A stretch of 64,000 bases of DNA from Pedobacter sp. FW305-3-2-15-E-R2A2 (GTDB taxonomy: Bacteria; Bacteroidota; Bacteroidia; Sphingobacteriales; Sphingobacteriaceae), in contig NZ_CP151803.1 of NCBI RefSeq assembly GCF_038446955.1, positions 3,348,001 to 3,412,000 of the forward strand, given 5' to 3'. The notes beneath the pieces are model-generated. The model saw nothing but the letters and a program-made list of their open reading frames with translations. It was not told where the DNA came from and did no database searches. Positions 52,094-62,028 of this stretch are shown one piece after another. The position numbers were made by a program, and so were the translations under genes. Numbering within the stretch: position 1 is the first letter of the stretch; every line of letters begins with the position of its first letter.

Positions 52094-53287
52094 ATGAATA
52101 CGGTTGTGAGTACTGGTGCAGAGATACATTTAAAGCCTGATGGAACATGTTTCGTTAGGCTGGTTAAACTTTCTTTGTCAAAAAAACTCGTACAGATTGA
52201 AACTAAGAAAGAGTATTCAGGAATCCTGTCGGAGGTTTTAACAAATGATATTTCCGGACCGTTAGCACTTACGATTACTGGTAAAGGATTGTTAATCAAA
52301 AAAACAGCAAGGTTAGAGCAGGTTACAGAACAGGGACTTCAGCATCTTTTTCCTCAAATGAAGTTATCTGAGTTTTATGTTCAGCATTTTCCTACAGGTG
52401 CTCATTCATTTATTACCATTATAAGAAAAGAGATTGTCGATGCGATTATCTCTGCCTTTAAAGTAAAGCAAGTAGATATACTCCTGTTAAGTCTTGGTCC
52501 TTTTGTAGTTGACCAGGTAATTCCTCAAATTAACTCGTATGGGGAGCAATTGAAATTTGATGGGCACCAGGTTACTTTTGATGGAGATAAAAACTGGCTG
52601 GAGTACTTATTTGCATTAGATGTAAAATCTGGATTTCCGCTGAAGATTGATATGGAACATATGCCGGAAAATTATCTGCTAGCCTATGCTTCTGCCTTTC
52701 AGCTGATGCTTCATGAGCAGCTGAACCTCATAGAAGTTCTGTCGGCTGAAATCAAACAAAATTTGGTTGATTACTCCGCGAAGTTGAAATTTAAGAAGTA
52801 TGGAATGCTGATGCTTATGTTCTTCTTTGTCTTATTGATGATTAATTTTTTGGTGTTTAATTATTATAATTCGGACAATCAGGAGTTGATGAGTAAGGCT
52901 GGTCAGAAATCTTATGTTTTTGAGAACCGCCAAAAGTTGGAAGCAGATGTGAAGATAAAAGAAAACACGGTACAGAAATTAGGTTGGAACAAGGGGTATT
53001 CTTATGCTTATCTCTGTGATCAAATCGGACAAACTTTACCGAAGGAAATTAAGCTGGAGGAAATGCAGGTCAATTCACTATCGGGCACTGGTTCCGGGCT
53101 TTTGAAAGTGCCTCAGCTTGATAATGGAAGCATGAGAATAAAAGGAGAAACAAGCAGCATTTATGCAGTAAATAATTGGATTTATACCTTAAAGGAAAAA
53201 CAATGGGTAAAAGAAGTGAAGCTGGAAAAATATATGACTGACGATCAAAAAGGAGCTCAGGTTTTTACATTGTTTTTAAGTTATTGA
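52094..53287 (+). CDS. GspL/PilM-PilN-like inner-membrane platform protein
   Basis: A 397-residue bitopic protein. The N-terminal ~240 residues look like an actin-like PilM/GspL cytoplasmic domain, weakly conserved (IHLKPDGTCFVRLVKLSLSK...ADILLLSLGPFVV type strands). One membrane helix (YGMLMLMFFFVLLMINFLVFNYY) and a PilN-like periplasmic ferredoxin-type domain follow. This one-protein PilM+PilN layout equals GspL. I start at the ATG at 52094, one base after the gspD stop. Operon position between gspD and the PilO-like gene supports the call. Confidence 0.7.
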   Translation: MNTVVSTGAEIHLKPDGTCFVRLVKLSLSKKLVQIETKKEYSGILSEVLTNDISGPLALTITGKGLLIKKTARLEQVTEQGLQHLFPQMKLSEFYVQHFPTGAHSFITIIRKEIVDAIISAFKVKQVDILLLSLGPFVVDQVIPQINSYGEQLKFDGHQVTFDGDKNWLEYLFALDVKSGFPLKIDMEHMPENYLLAYASAFQLMLHEQLNLIEVLSAEIKQNLVDYSAKLKFKKYGMLMLMFFFVLLMINFLVFNYYNSDNQELMSKAGQKSYVFENRQKLEADVKIKENTVQKLGWNKGYSYAYLCDQIGQTLPKEIKLEEMQVNSLSGTGSGLLKVPQLDNGSMRIKGETSSIYAVNNWIYTLKEKQWVKEVKLEKYMTDDQKGAQVFTLFLSY

Positions 53288-53288
53288 T

Positions 53289-53843
53289 ATGTTGCCTAAA
53301 CTAAGTTATATCCAGAAGAATAAGCTGTTGCTGCCATCGTTGGGAATTGGTCTTTTGCTCAGTTGGTTCCTGGCTTTTAGTAAGACTTTCGATGCAATCA
53401 CGCTTCATCGGAAATTGAATGCGGAGTCCGTTCAGGAAAACGATATCTCTTTTAATCCGGTTTATGTTCAGCGTAAACAAGCAGCACTCGATCGGATTTT
53501 AAAAGGATACCAGGTGGGAGAAGAATGGAGTGATCTGTTGTGGATGCGCGGATCTGAAATTGCTGCCAAACAAAATGTTGGTATTGAGTATACTGCTGGA
53601 AAGACTGTCGCAGAAAGCGATAGCACGAGTGTTGGATTGGTTCAATCTCTGCAATTTTATGGGAATTTTGTACAGCTGGTAAAGTTAATCGATACCTTGG
53701 AAAGGTCTTCTGGAATAGGAAAAATTTCTGCAATGCAAATTAAAGCTCCCAAGCAAGATTTATTGGATGAACAGGTGGGGGAAAATATGTTAAAATTAGA
53801 CTTTAAGGGACTGCGTGATACCTATTTAAAGAGACGATTGTAA
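53289..53843 (+). CDS. PilO/GspM-like platform protein
   Basis: A 184-residue bitopic protein: one N-terminal helix (LLLPSLGIGLLLSWFLAFS), a coiled segment, and a small periplasmic ferredoxin-like domain (SLQFYGNFVQLVKLIDTLERSSGIGKISAMQIKAP) with the typical PilO phrase G-x-F-x-x-L-x-x-F/L-x-x-L-x-x-x. It should pair with the GspL-like protein. It starts one base after that gene and ends the machine block. Confidence 0.7.
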   Translation: MLPKLSYIQKNKLLLPSLGIGLLLSWFLAFSKTFDAITLHRKLNAESVQENDISFNPVYVQRKQAALDRILKGYQVGEEWSDLLWMRGSEIAAKQNVGIEYTAGKTVAESDSTSVGLVQSLQFYGNFVQLVKLIDTLERSSGIGKISAMQIKAPKQDLLDEQVGENMLKLDFKGLRDTYLKRRL

Positions 53844-54139
53844 TGGCAAGCGAAAATATCTACATCCAAAACTGTACTTTACTGTTTTTTTTTATATCCT
53901 AGAAGTAAATTAAACGCTACCTATGCGGTCTATGTTACCATTCTATTGGGAATTATTTTTTTAACGAAATGTGTTATTTGTGAATTGTCACTCCCATCTT
54001 ATCTGAAATGTATTTTAAGTTTTCTGATCGGCTATTTGTTGAAAATCAGAGGAATTACCTTAAGTAGTCTAGGTAGATTTCTTTTGAGAAATATTACGAA
54101 ATCCATAAATAAATTTATATTAATAATTAAATGTGATAT

Positions 54140-57100
54140 ATGTTAAGTAAAAATGCCTATAGTTTAAAAATGTTGATGGTTACCATATTCTTTTTGACAG
54201 GATTAGTAGAATCTAGTCTTGGCCAAAATCAACCTGGCAAACAATCTAGTGGGATAATGCCCAATATAATGCCTGTTTCACCTGAGGCTTCTTCGTTAGG
54301 TAAATATGGAGAATGGCCTGTCTCTTATTATACTGGTACAACCAGTATATCCATACCAATATATCAAATCGAAACAGGAGGATTTGTACTTCCGATTCAG
54401 CTTTCCTATCATACTGGTGGGGTTAAAATAGATGAAATTCCTTCCTGGGTGGGAACAAATTGGACGTTAAACGCAGGAGGGGCAATTACACGAAGTACAG
54501 TGGGCCTGCCTGATGAAGAGGACAATGGCTTTTTAACGCGCAATCTGCGAGGACAATTTAGAAGCTATTATGACATATATAAAGAAAAGGATTATGTTGC
54601 CTTAAAGAGAATATCAGAAAATGTGATCGATACTGAACCGGATCTTTTCTTTTATAATTTTGCAGGTCAGTCGGGTAAATTTTATTTTGATAAAGAGGGT
54701 AATTTTCAGGCGATTCCTGTGAACTCTTTAAAAGTTTTGAATTCTCCTATTAAAAATCCACAAATAGCTTATTGGGAAATAGCTGACCAAAATGGAAATG
54801 TATTTTATTTTGGTACAGGGTATACAGGTTCAAGCGGTGGGGGCCTAGAGTTTTCTTCGACTTTTACGAGACCACAATCTGGTGGATCTCAAACTGTTCT
54901 GGAAAGTGTCTCTGCCTGGTATTTAACGAAAATTGTGTTAAAAAATAATGCTGATGTTATCTATCTTGACTATAATGATAAAACCGAAAGTTATAAAGCA
55001 CCTCCTGTGTATTCTTATAAAATGTTAGATAATGGTGGATCTGGGCCAGTTGAACATGCCAATGTGTTTCTTGCTGAAAGAGTCTCAAATTATAAAACCT
55101 TCCTTGGTCTTGAGTCTATACTAAGAAATGGAGTCATTGATAATGGAAATGTTTATTCTCCAACAACGGTAAATATTTTTGGAAAATCTCAATTAAACAA
55201 GATTCGATGGAGTGGCGGAGAATTGAATCTGGAATCGCTTATTGATCGTGAGGATATCCTGGGTAAGAATCTAACTAAAATATCAATACTTAACCATACA
55301 AGCGAAAAATTTAAGGAAGTTAAGTTTTTCTATTCTTATTTAAATGAACGTTATTATTTAGATAGCCTCGTCGAATATGGCGCTGTCTCAACCAGGAAAT
55401 CCAGTCATAAATTTGTTTACGAATCTCCGGAATTGCTGCCAAAAAAACATAATAGTTCTCAAGATCACTGGGGATATTATAATCAGAGCGGTAACCAGCA
55501 TTTGCTTCCGTTTGACCCCATATTTCAATCTTCTTTATTAAATGCGAATAGAAATCCGGATCAAACCTTTATGAAGTTTGGAATATTGAAGCAAATTGTT
55601 TACCCCACAGGAGGGATTACAAATTTTCAATATGAGGCCAATGTGTATCGTTCTGATGAAGTGCTTGGTGGAGGGGACCCGGACCAACCCTATGTTGGCG
55701 CTTCTTTAACGTTGGTTGCTTCCGAACCGCAGTCATCTGTTTATAACAGAGTAGCTGATTTTATCATTGGACGTAATAATGAACCGGTAAGGGCTGTGCT
55801 TAATTTTAAGAATTATGGTAAACCTCCAAGAAAAGAAGCGGGAGTTCTTCCTATTGTAATGGTCCAGAAATTATTTGGAAATGCCTATCAAACGGTGAGT
55901 TCCTGGGATGCATATGATAATACGCCGGCGATTCCCGTAGCTAACGGTAACGGTCTTTATGATTTTGAGGTTACTAAAAATATTAACTTAGATTCCGGAA
56001 CTTATCGTATAGTTACTGATTTAAAGCCTGAGACGTTTGGGCTTGGGGATCCTCCCGCTATATGGCCTGAGGTTAAAGTTTATTTTAATTACACGACACC
56101 CTCTGGTGAAAATGGAGGGGGGATCACTCCTGGTGTACCTACTTATGCAACCGGTGGTGGTTTAAGAATAAAAGAAATTAATAATGCAATTGATGGTAAT
56201 ATCGTAAGCCGTAAACAATACACTTATCAGGATGGACAGTTGCTTTTATTTCCAAAATATGTTCATCAATATGGCGAAGAGGTTACCCATCTGTTCCCTC
56301 TTAGTTATTGTACGTATTTTTTCGCTCGCTACCGAGAGATTACCAGTAGCAGTCAGGCTATTTTAGGATTTACCCAAGGTTCGCCTGTCGGGTATAAATA
56401 TGTAACTGAAAAGGATGTTTCACCGCAAGGAGATGATCTTGGCTATACTAAATATAATTACTCATTTGTTCCAGATGAATTTAACAGAGTTATACTACAT
56501 GATGCTTTTTGGTATATTCAGAATGTCAATAGAACATTTCCAGTAAATAGCCATGAATATAGAAGAGGTCTTCTACTCGGAAAGGAGGTGTTTAAAAGAA
56601 AGGACAATGGTAGTTATATCAAAGTGTCAAATCAGAGAAACGGATACGAATTTAACGATGGAGATTTATCAAAAAGATTTAATAGACTTGAAGGGTTCAG
56701 AGTGAAAAAGATGATAGATATGAACTATACCTGTGGTCCAGAATTCGATGGAGTAAAAGTATTCGATGCATTTTATAATTGTTTTGCCTTTTGTAGTTAT
56801 TATCTCTTTACGGGCTGGGTACAAACTCAATTTACAGAAGAGACCAGCTACGATCAAAATGGAGAAAATCCTGTGGTATTAAAAACAGATTTCATCTACG
56901 ACAATCCGCTTCACCTGCAGGTTACAGGTAGTGTAACTACTAATAGTGCTGGGAAAACAGATACTCAGGAATCCTCATATCCACATGAAATGGTTAGTTC
57001 TGGTAAAGATCCTAATGGTATTTATCAAAACATGATTACAAAGAATATAATTAGTCCTGCTGTTGAACAAAAAAGGAATAATAATGGCGTAGTTTCTTTG

Positions 57101-57604
57101 AGCAGAACTAATTATTATCAACCTTATCCGAATGTGTTTGTACCTCAAAGTGTAGAAAAGCTCAATGATGCTTCCGGATTAATGGAGGTGGTGCTAAGAT
57201 ATTATGACTATAATGCAAAAGGTAATGTTATTTCTCTTTCCCAGGAAAATGGTCCCAGAATAACCTATTTGTGGAGTTATAATGGTAAATATCCTGTTGC
57301 TGAAATAAAGAATAGTGATTATGCCGCTGTGAAAGCCATTTTAGGGCAAACAGCAATAGATGCATTTCTCAATTCGAATCCCGATAAGACTGCGGTAGAC
57401 AATTTAATTAATCCATTGAGAAAGGGACTTCCAAATACACAGATTAATAGCGTTTCTTATAAACCATTGATTGGTGTCACAAGTCAGACGGATGCTAAAG
57501 GGCAAGTAACTTATTATGAGTATGATAGCTTCCAACGATTACTGAATATTAAAGATCAGTATGGGAATATTGTTAAATCATACAAATACCATTTTAAAAA
57601 TTAA
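54140..57604 (+). CDS. Large secreted RHS/SpvB-like protein without a toxin tip
   Basis: An 1154-residue secreted protein with signal peptide (MLMVTIFFLTGLVESSLG). It starts PVSPEASSLGKYGEWPVSYYTGTTSISIPIYQI...LPIQLSYHTGGVKIDEIPSWVGTNWTLNAGGAITR, the typical Bacteroidota RHS-partner N-terminus. YD/RHS repeats appear near the end (TYLWSYNGKYPVAEIKNSDY and YYEYDSFQRLLNIKDQYGNIVKSYKYHF). It has no RHS core tip (DPxGxxD...) and no variable toxin. It may form the shell half that encapsulates the C-terminal toxin of the DUF6443 protein encoded after paralogue 5. Confidence 0.85.
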   Translation: MLSKNAYSLKMLMVTIFFLTGLVESSLGQNQPGKQSSGIMPNIMPVSPEASSLGKYGEWPVSYYTGTTSISIPIYQIETGGFVLPIQLSYHTGGVKIDEIPSWVGTNWTLNAGGAITRSTVGLPDEEDNGFLTRNLRGQFRSYYDIYKEKDYVALKRISENVIDTEPDLFFYNFAGQSGKFYFDKEGNFQAIPVNSLKVLNSPIKNPQIAYWEIADQNGNVFYFGTGYTGSSGGGLEFSSTFTRPQSGGSQTVLESVSAWYLTKIVLKNNADVIYLDYNDKTESYKAPPVYSYKMLDNGGSGPVEHANVFLAERVSNYKTFLGLESILRNGVIDNGNVYSPTTVNIFGKSQLNKIRWSGGELNLESLIDREDILGKNLTKISILNHTSEKFKEVKFFYSYLNERYYLDSLVEYGAVSTRKSSHKFVYESPELLPKKHNSSQDHWGYYNQSGNQHLLPFDPIFQSSLLNANRNPDQTFMKFGILKQIVYPTGGITNFQYEANVYRSDEVLGGGDPDQPYVGASLTLVASEPQSSVYNRVADFIIGRNNEPVRAVLNFKNYGKPPRKEAGVLPIVMVQKLFGNAYQTVSSWDAYDNTPAIPVANGNGLYDFEVTKNINLDSGTYRIVTDLKPETFGLGDPPAIWPEVKVYFNYTTPSGENGGGITPGVPTYATGGGLRIKEINNAIDGNIVSRKQYTYQDGQLLLFPKYVHQYGEEVTHLFPLSYCTYFFARYREITSSSQAILGFTQGSPVGYKYVTEKDVSPQGDDLGYTKYNYSFVPDEFNRVILHDAFWYIQNVNRTFPVNSHEYRRGLLLGKEVFKRKDNGSYIKVSNQRNGYEFNDGDLSKRFNRLEGFRVKKMIDMNYTCGPEFDGVKVFDAFYNCFAFCSYYLFTGWVQTQFTEETSYDQNGENPVVLKTDFIYDNPLHLQVTGSVTTNSAGKTDTQESSYPHEMVSSGKDPNGIYQNMITKNIISPAVEQKRNNNGVVSLSRTNYYQPYPNVFVPQSVEKLNDASGLMEVVLRYYDYNAKGNVISLSQENGPRITYLWSYNGKYPVAEIKNSDYAAVKAILGQTAIDAFLNSNPDKTAVDNLINPLRKGLPNTQINSVSYKPLIGVTSQTDAKGQVTYYEYDSFQRLLNIKDQYGNIVKSYKYHFKN

Positions 57605-57698
57605 CCCCCCACAATTGGGAGCGAAATATTTCAGGCTCTTCTCTATTTGTAAATAACCTTATACAGTTTTAAACACGAAGATATACAATAAATTTTTA

Positions 57699-58523
57699 AT
57701 GAAAATCAATACAAAAACAGGCTTTTTAGCCCTTTCTATTTCTCTGGGTAGTCTTGCCGTAAAGGGGCAAACGAATAGCTTTCCCGCAAGTGGAAATGCC
57801 GGAATCGGAACCGCTGCTCCGACAGATTTACTTGAGATTAATTCAGGGACTGCAAGGAAAGGAATTACAATTAAAGGAGATGGTACAGGTGGTGTGTTCA
57901 ATGATATTTTGTTTGCCAATAATATTAAACCAGATCCAACGCTGCATAAAGTACATAGTTGGGTGATGAGTCATCGGAAAGACGGGTATTTTACCAATGG
58001 TCCAATTGGAGAGTCTTCTCTGGAATTTTATGCATTACGGACTAACAGTTATTATGCACCATTAAGTTTTAAATCCAACGGAGATGTAATTCTTGTTTCA
58101 AATAAGAATGCGGTTTCGGGAAATGTGGCCATAGGAACAACTGATACCAAGGGTTATAAACTGGCGGTAAACGGAAATATCAGTGCAAAGGAAATTAAAG
58201 TCGAAGCTACTGTATGGCCTGACTATGTTTTTGATGCAAGTCATCAATTTTTACCTCTTCGGGAGCTGGAAGACTATATTAAACTCCATAAGCACTTACC
58301 TGAAATTCCTTCTGCTGCTGAAGTGAAAAAAGATGGAATAGCCTTAGGGGAAATGAACAAGCTACTGCTGAAGAAGATTGAGGAACTGACCTTATACCTG
58401 ATTGAAAAAGACAAAGAAATATCAGAATTGAAGCAGGAGCAATCTAAAATTGCAGATCAGGAAAGCCGGATCCATAGGCTTGAGCAGCTGATGCAACCAG
58501 TTAAAAAACAAGCTGGATTATAG
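57699..58523 (+). CDS. Secreted tail-fiber-type protein (paralogue 5), between the two RHS genes
   Basis: A 274-residue protein with signal peptide (FLALSISLGSLAVKG), GNAGIGTAAPTDLLEI near the N-terminus, and the shared C-terminal module (AVNGNISAKEIKVEATVWPDYVFDASHQFLPL, HLPEIPSA, ALGEMNKLLLKKIEELTLYLIEKDKEI, coiled coil). It starts 94 bp after the RHS-partner gene and ends 28 bp before the DUF6443 RHS gene, so the three are probably one transcript. Confidence 0.8.
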   Translation: MKINTKTGFLALSISLGSLAVKGQTNSFPASGNAGIGTAAPTDLLEINSGTARKGITIKGDGTGGVFNDILFANNIKPDPTLHKVHSWVMSHRKDGYFTNGPIGESSLEFYALRTNSYYAPLSFKSNGDVILVSNKNAVSGNVAIGTTDTKGYKLAVNGNISAKEIKVEATVWPDYVFDASHQFLPLRELEDYIKLHKHLPEIPSAAEVKKDGIALGEMNKLLLKKIEELTLYLIEKDKEISELKQEQSKIADQESRIHRLEQLMQPVKKQAGL

Positions 58524-58551
58524 AAATGAACTTCAAAGACTAAACTATAAA

Positions 58552-61500
58552 ATGAAAAAGAAATTATTGCTCTCCACGCTACTGTTATGGCTTGCATCTG
58601 GTATGGTTTATGCCCAACAACCTGATATAGAATTAAGCAGCTATACCAAACAGTCTGAAATCAGAGCGACAAAAAGTATTACACTTAAACCGGGTTTTCA
58701 TATTCCTTTGGGCGACACGGTTCGGATTTATATTGGTACAAATTTCCGGGAATGTGTAGACTTGCTTTCCGTTCCCAGTACTAATCAGAATTATATTTTA
58801 ACGCGGACCTTTAAAGTTCCTGATGTCAAGACGGATGCTGATCTTAAAGTTCAGCGGAAGGTTTGTGACGAAAACCAAAGCATACAGTACTTTGACGGGC
58901 TTGGCCGTCCGCTACAAACGATCAGCGTACAGGGAAGTCCGGCTTTCAGAGATATCGTCCAGCCGGTTGCTTATGATGCTTTTGGGCGGGAAGCTAAAAA
59001 ATACCTGCCCTATGTTTCTACAGTTGCTGCCAGTAATGGCAGCTTTAAAGCTACAGCAATTGTTGATCAGGGGACGTTTTATACCAACCCAACTTTGCAG
59101 CTTGCTCCGGGAGTTGTTCCGATACCCTCAGCTGCTTTTTCAGAAACGAGGTTCGAGGCTTCCCCTTTAAGCCGGGTGCTGGAACAGGGGGCGCCTGGTG
59201 CGGCCTGGCAGCTAGGTTCGGGACATACTCAAAAACTGGATTACGGAACAAACAATGTTGATGTAAATTATGCGGATACCGGTTTTGCAGTAAGGCTATA
59301 CGCTGCCAATGCCGTAATAACAGCTGGGCAGACCCATGAACGTACGCTTTCAGGAACCGGTTATTACGGGACTAACCAGTTGTATTTAACCATTGGTAAG
59401 GATGAGAACTGGGTAACCGCCGATGGAAAAGCAGGAACCACGGAAGAATATAAGGATAAAGAAGGCAGGGTGGTACTAAAGCGTACCTTTAATAAAAATG
59501 GACTGGGTACTATAGAAACCCTTTCCACTTATTATGTGTACGATGATCTCGGCAACCTGAGCTTTGTACTGCCTCCCGGTGCTGCGCCGGACGGAGTTAC
59601 AGTTCCATCTCAGGCTATTCTGAATGATTTCTGCTATCAATACCGGTATGATGGAAGAAAACGGATGATTGAAAAGAAACTTCCGGGTAAGGGTTGGGAA
59701 TATATGGTTTACAATAAACTGGATCAGGTTGTAATGAGTCAGGATGCCCTGCAAAAAGCAGCTGGCAAATGGTTATTCAGTAAATACGATGCGTTTGGCA
59801 GATCAATAATAACGGGGATTATCAATAGTGTTTTGTCGAGGGCAGTCTGGCAGACTGATGTTGATGGGCAGGATACCTCATGTGCCCTTTGTACGTTATG
59901 GGAAGTCCGTGACGATACCAATATCAGCTTAACGGGTACAGGGTATACCAACCGGACCCTTCCGAAGCATAACCTGGTAGAATACTATTATACGATCAAT
60001 TATTTTGATAGTTATGATTTCTATGGGAATAGTTTTTCAGGTCCATCAACCGGAGAAAGTAATTCTGTTAAAAGTTTAGCTACGGGAAGCAAAATCAATC
60101 TGCTGGGGGCTGGGGCAACACAATTAAGCACCATGCGGTTGAGCACAAGTTATTATGATGCAGAGGGTAGGGTACTCAGGACTAAAAGCCAGCATCATTT
60201 AATCGGAACCGATGAAGTGTTTAATACCTGGAATTTTGCAGGTGAATTAAAGGCCAGCAGCAGAAAACATACTAAAGGCAGCACAGTGACTACAATTGCC
60301 AACAAATATGAATATGATCATATGGGAAGAAAACTGGCTACCCTTGAGCAGATCAATACCGGTCCGGAGGTGGTATTGAGTAAGCTGAATTATAATGAAA
60401 TCGGACAGCTGATGAAAAAAGAATTGCACAGTATCGACAATGGGGTAAGTTATCTGCAAAATACCCAATACGGATATAATGAGCGTGGTTGGCTGAAGAG
60501 CAGTACTTCCGGTCAGTTCAGCCTGATTATGAAGTACAATGATGGGGCTACACCACAATACAATGGAAACATTGCCAATCAGGAATGGGGAGCAGGAACC
60601 AGTTTAACAAATAAATTTACCTATGGTTATGATAAATTAAACCGGCTAACCAGCAGCATTAGTACGGGAATTGTGATGAATGAGGTGCTGAGTTATGATG
60701 TGATGGGGAACATCAAGACGATGAACCGGGATGGGGCGGGTCTTGGAACTTACAACTATGCAGGTAACCGTTTGACGAATATTAGCGGAGCTCCGCTGGT
60801 TACCGGAACTTATGTTTATGATGCGAATGGAAATGTGACCACTGATGGACGGACGGGCGTGGTTCTAACTTACAATGTACTGAACCTTCCGGCTACTGCA
60901 AAAAAGACAGGAGTAGACCTGGCTTATACTTATGATGCAACAGGAAATAAATTAAAGAAACTGAGTCTTGGGGTGGCGAGAGATTATGTTTCAGGAATAG
61001 AATACCAGAATGGGGTAATAGAGGTGATCCATACCGAAGAAGGATTGGCCAGAAACAATTCAGGGACTTATAGTTATGAGTACAACCTGACCGACCATTT
61101 AGGGAATGTGAGGTTTACTTTTAACCAACATCCAGATTCAAAGTTACTTCGGGGTTTACAGTCAGATAATTATTATGCATTTGGAAAGCGTAAAGTTGTG
61201 AGTGCAGGGCCGAATAAATATCTTTATAACGGAAAGGAGGTTCAGGATGAGTTAGGAGAGCAGTACGATTATGGGGCGAGGTTTTATGACCCGGTGATAG
61301 GAAGATGGAATGTGATAGATCCGCTTGCAGAACAAGGTAGACGGTGGTCTCCATATGTATATGCATTTAATGATCCAATAAGATTTGTAGACCCTGATGG
61401 AATGTGGCCAGATCTCCCCCAGTTTTTTAAAATGACTTTTAATATTTTAAATGGATTAAAACAACTATCGGTAGCATCTTTAGCTAGCTCGGTTCGGGCT

Positions 61501-62028
61501 CCGTCTGAAGCCATTTTTATAGGAAGAAATACTCACGCATCTGTGGCAGTCGCAAGTTTGGCCTATGGTGCTCAACGGTTTTCAGCTTCAGCAAAGCTGG
61601 GAGATAACAGACCAGGTGGGAATCAAAATGCTTTAAGACATGTTTTAGGCCAAGCCTTAGTAGCGTCGGTAGTTGGAAGTGAAATTGCAAAAGAGGCTGG
61701 AGATGCACATGAAGGGAAATATAAGCAGGAAAAGGTTCTGGAAAATAATAAAGAAGCAGCTGCTGAATTGCGAAATGAAGGAGAAGTGACAGTAGACCAA
61801 TCAATAGCTGACTCATTCGTCGACCAATTGAATAATCAAACGGGCAGAGATATCGCTAAGTCAAATCCTGGTAGTTCAATTAAAGAACTAAAAATGAAAT
61901 CACTAGAGGCTATTAGAGATGGTAAATCATATATTTATGATATAAATGGTAAAACCGGTAAAGCAACGGTGAGACCATCTTCTATGACAAAAAAACAATT
62001 TGAAGAATCAGTTAAATCAATTCGATAA
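58552..62028 (+). CDS. DUF6443 RHS-repeat polymorphic toxin with DUF6973-like C-terminal domain
   Basis: An 1158-residue secreted protein with signal peptide (LLSTLLLWLASGMVYAQ). The DUF6443 domain is at about residues 80-200 (KVCDENQSIQYFDGLGRPLQTISVQ), YD/RHS repeats follow, and the RHS core tip is at residues 905-951 ([21 protein letters not shown]...DPDGM). The last ~207 residues are the variable toxin part. It contains LGDNRPGGNQNALRHVLGQA at about 1016-1035 followed by AGDAHE, resembling the conserved motifs of DUF6973 domains found in other polymorphic toxins. The gene overlaps its immunity candidate by one base. The activity of the toxin is unknown. Confidence 0.88.
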   Translation: MKKKLLLSTLLLWLASGMVYAQQPDIELSSYTKQSEIRATKSITLKPGFHIPLGDTVRIYIGTNFRECVDLLSVPSTNQNYILTRTFKVPDVKTDADLKVQRKVCDENQSIQYFDGLGRPLQTISVQGSPAFRDIVQPVAYDAFGREAKKYLPYVSTVAASNGSFKATAIVDQGTFYTNPTLQLAPGVVPIPSAAFSETRFEASPLSRVLEQGAPGAAWQLGSGHTQKLDYGTNNVDVNYADTGFAVRLYAANAVITAGQTHERTLSGTGYYGTNQLYLTIGKDENWVTADGKAGTTEEYKDKEGRVVLKRTFNKNGLGTIETLSTYYVYDDLGNLSFVLPPGAAPDGVTVPSQAILNDFCYQYRYDGRKRMIEKKLPGKGWEYMVYNKLDQVVMSQDALQKAAGKWLFSKYDAFGRSIITGIINSVLSRAVWQTDVDGQDTSCALCTLWEVRDDTNISLTGTGYTNRTLPKHNLVEYYYTINYFDSYDFYGNSFSGPSTGESNSVKSLATGSKINLLGAGATQLSTMRLSTSYYDAEGRVLRTKSQHHLIGTDEVFNTWNFAGELKASSRKHTKGSTVTTIANKYEYDHMGRKLATLEQINTGPEVVLSKLNYNEIGQLMKKELHSIDNGVSYLQNTQYGYNERGWLKSSTSGQFSLIMKYNDGATPQYNGNIANQEWGAGTSLTNKFTYGYDKLNRLTSSISTGIVMNEVLSYDVMGNIKTMNRDGAGLGTYNYAGNRLTNISGAPLVTGTYVYDANGNVTTDGRTGVVLTYNVLNLPATAKKTGVDLAYTYDATGNKLKKLSLGVARDYVSGIEYQNGVIEVIHTEEGLARNNSGTYSYEYNLTDHLGNVRFTFNQHPDSKLLRGLQSDNYYAFGKRKVVSAGPNKYLYNGKEVQDELGEQYDYGARFYDPVIGRWNVIDPLAEQGRRWSPYVYAFNDPIRFVDPDGMWPDLPQFFKMTFNILNGLKQLSVASLASSVRAPSEAIFIGRNTHASVAVASLAYGAQRFSASAKLGDNRPGGNQNALRHVLGQALVASVVGSEIAKEAGDAHEGKYKQEKVLENNKEAAAELRNEGEVTVDQSIADSFVDQLNNQTGRDIAKSNPGSSIKELKMKSLEAIRDGKSYIYDINGKTGKATVRPSSMTKKQFEESVKSIR

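Noticed and set aside
39351..53843. Type IV pilus proper (twitching) instead of a T2SS-like machine
   Set aside because: No PilT-type retraction ATPase is present, and GspG with a calcium-type loop plus minor pseudopilins in I-J-K arrangement fit a pseudopilus better. A pilus function cannot be excluded fully.
53946..54146. Possible 66-residue ORF between the PilO-like and RHS-partner genes
   Set aside because: Cys- and Ile-rich composition typical of AT-rich noncoding DNA, overlap with the next gene start, no recognisable motif. I see no feature in the 296-bp gap.
38182..58523. Prophage origin for the 'tail fiber' proteins
   Set aside because: No capsid, terminase, portal, tail-tube or integrase genes are present; all five have Sec signal peptides, which phage fibers lack.
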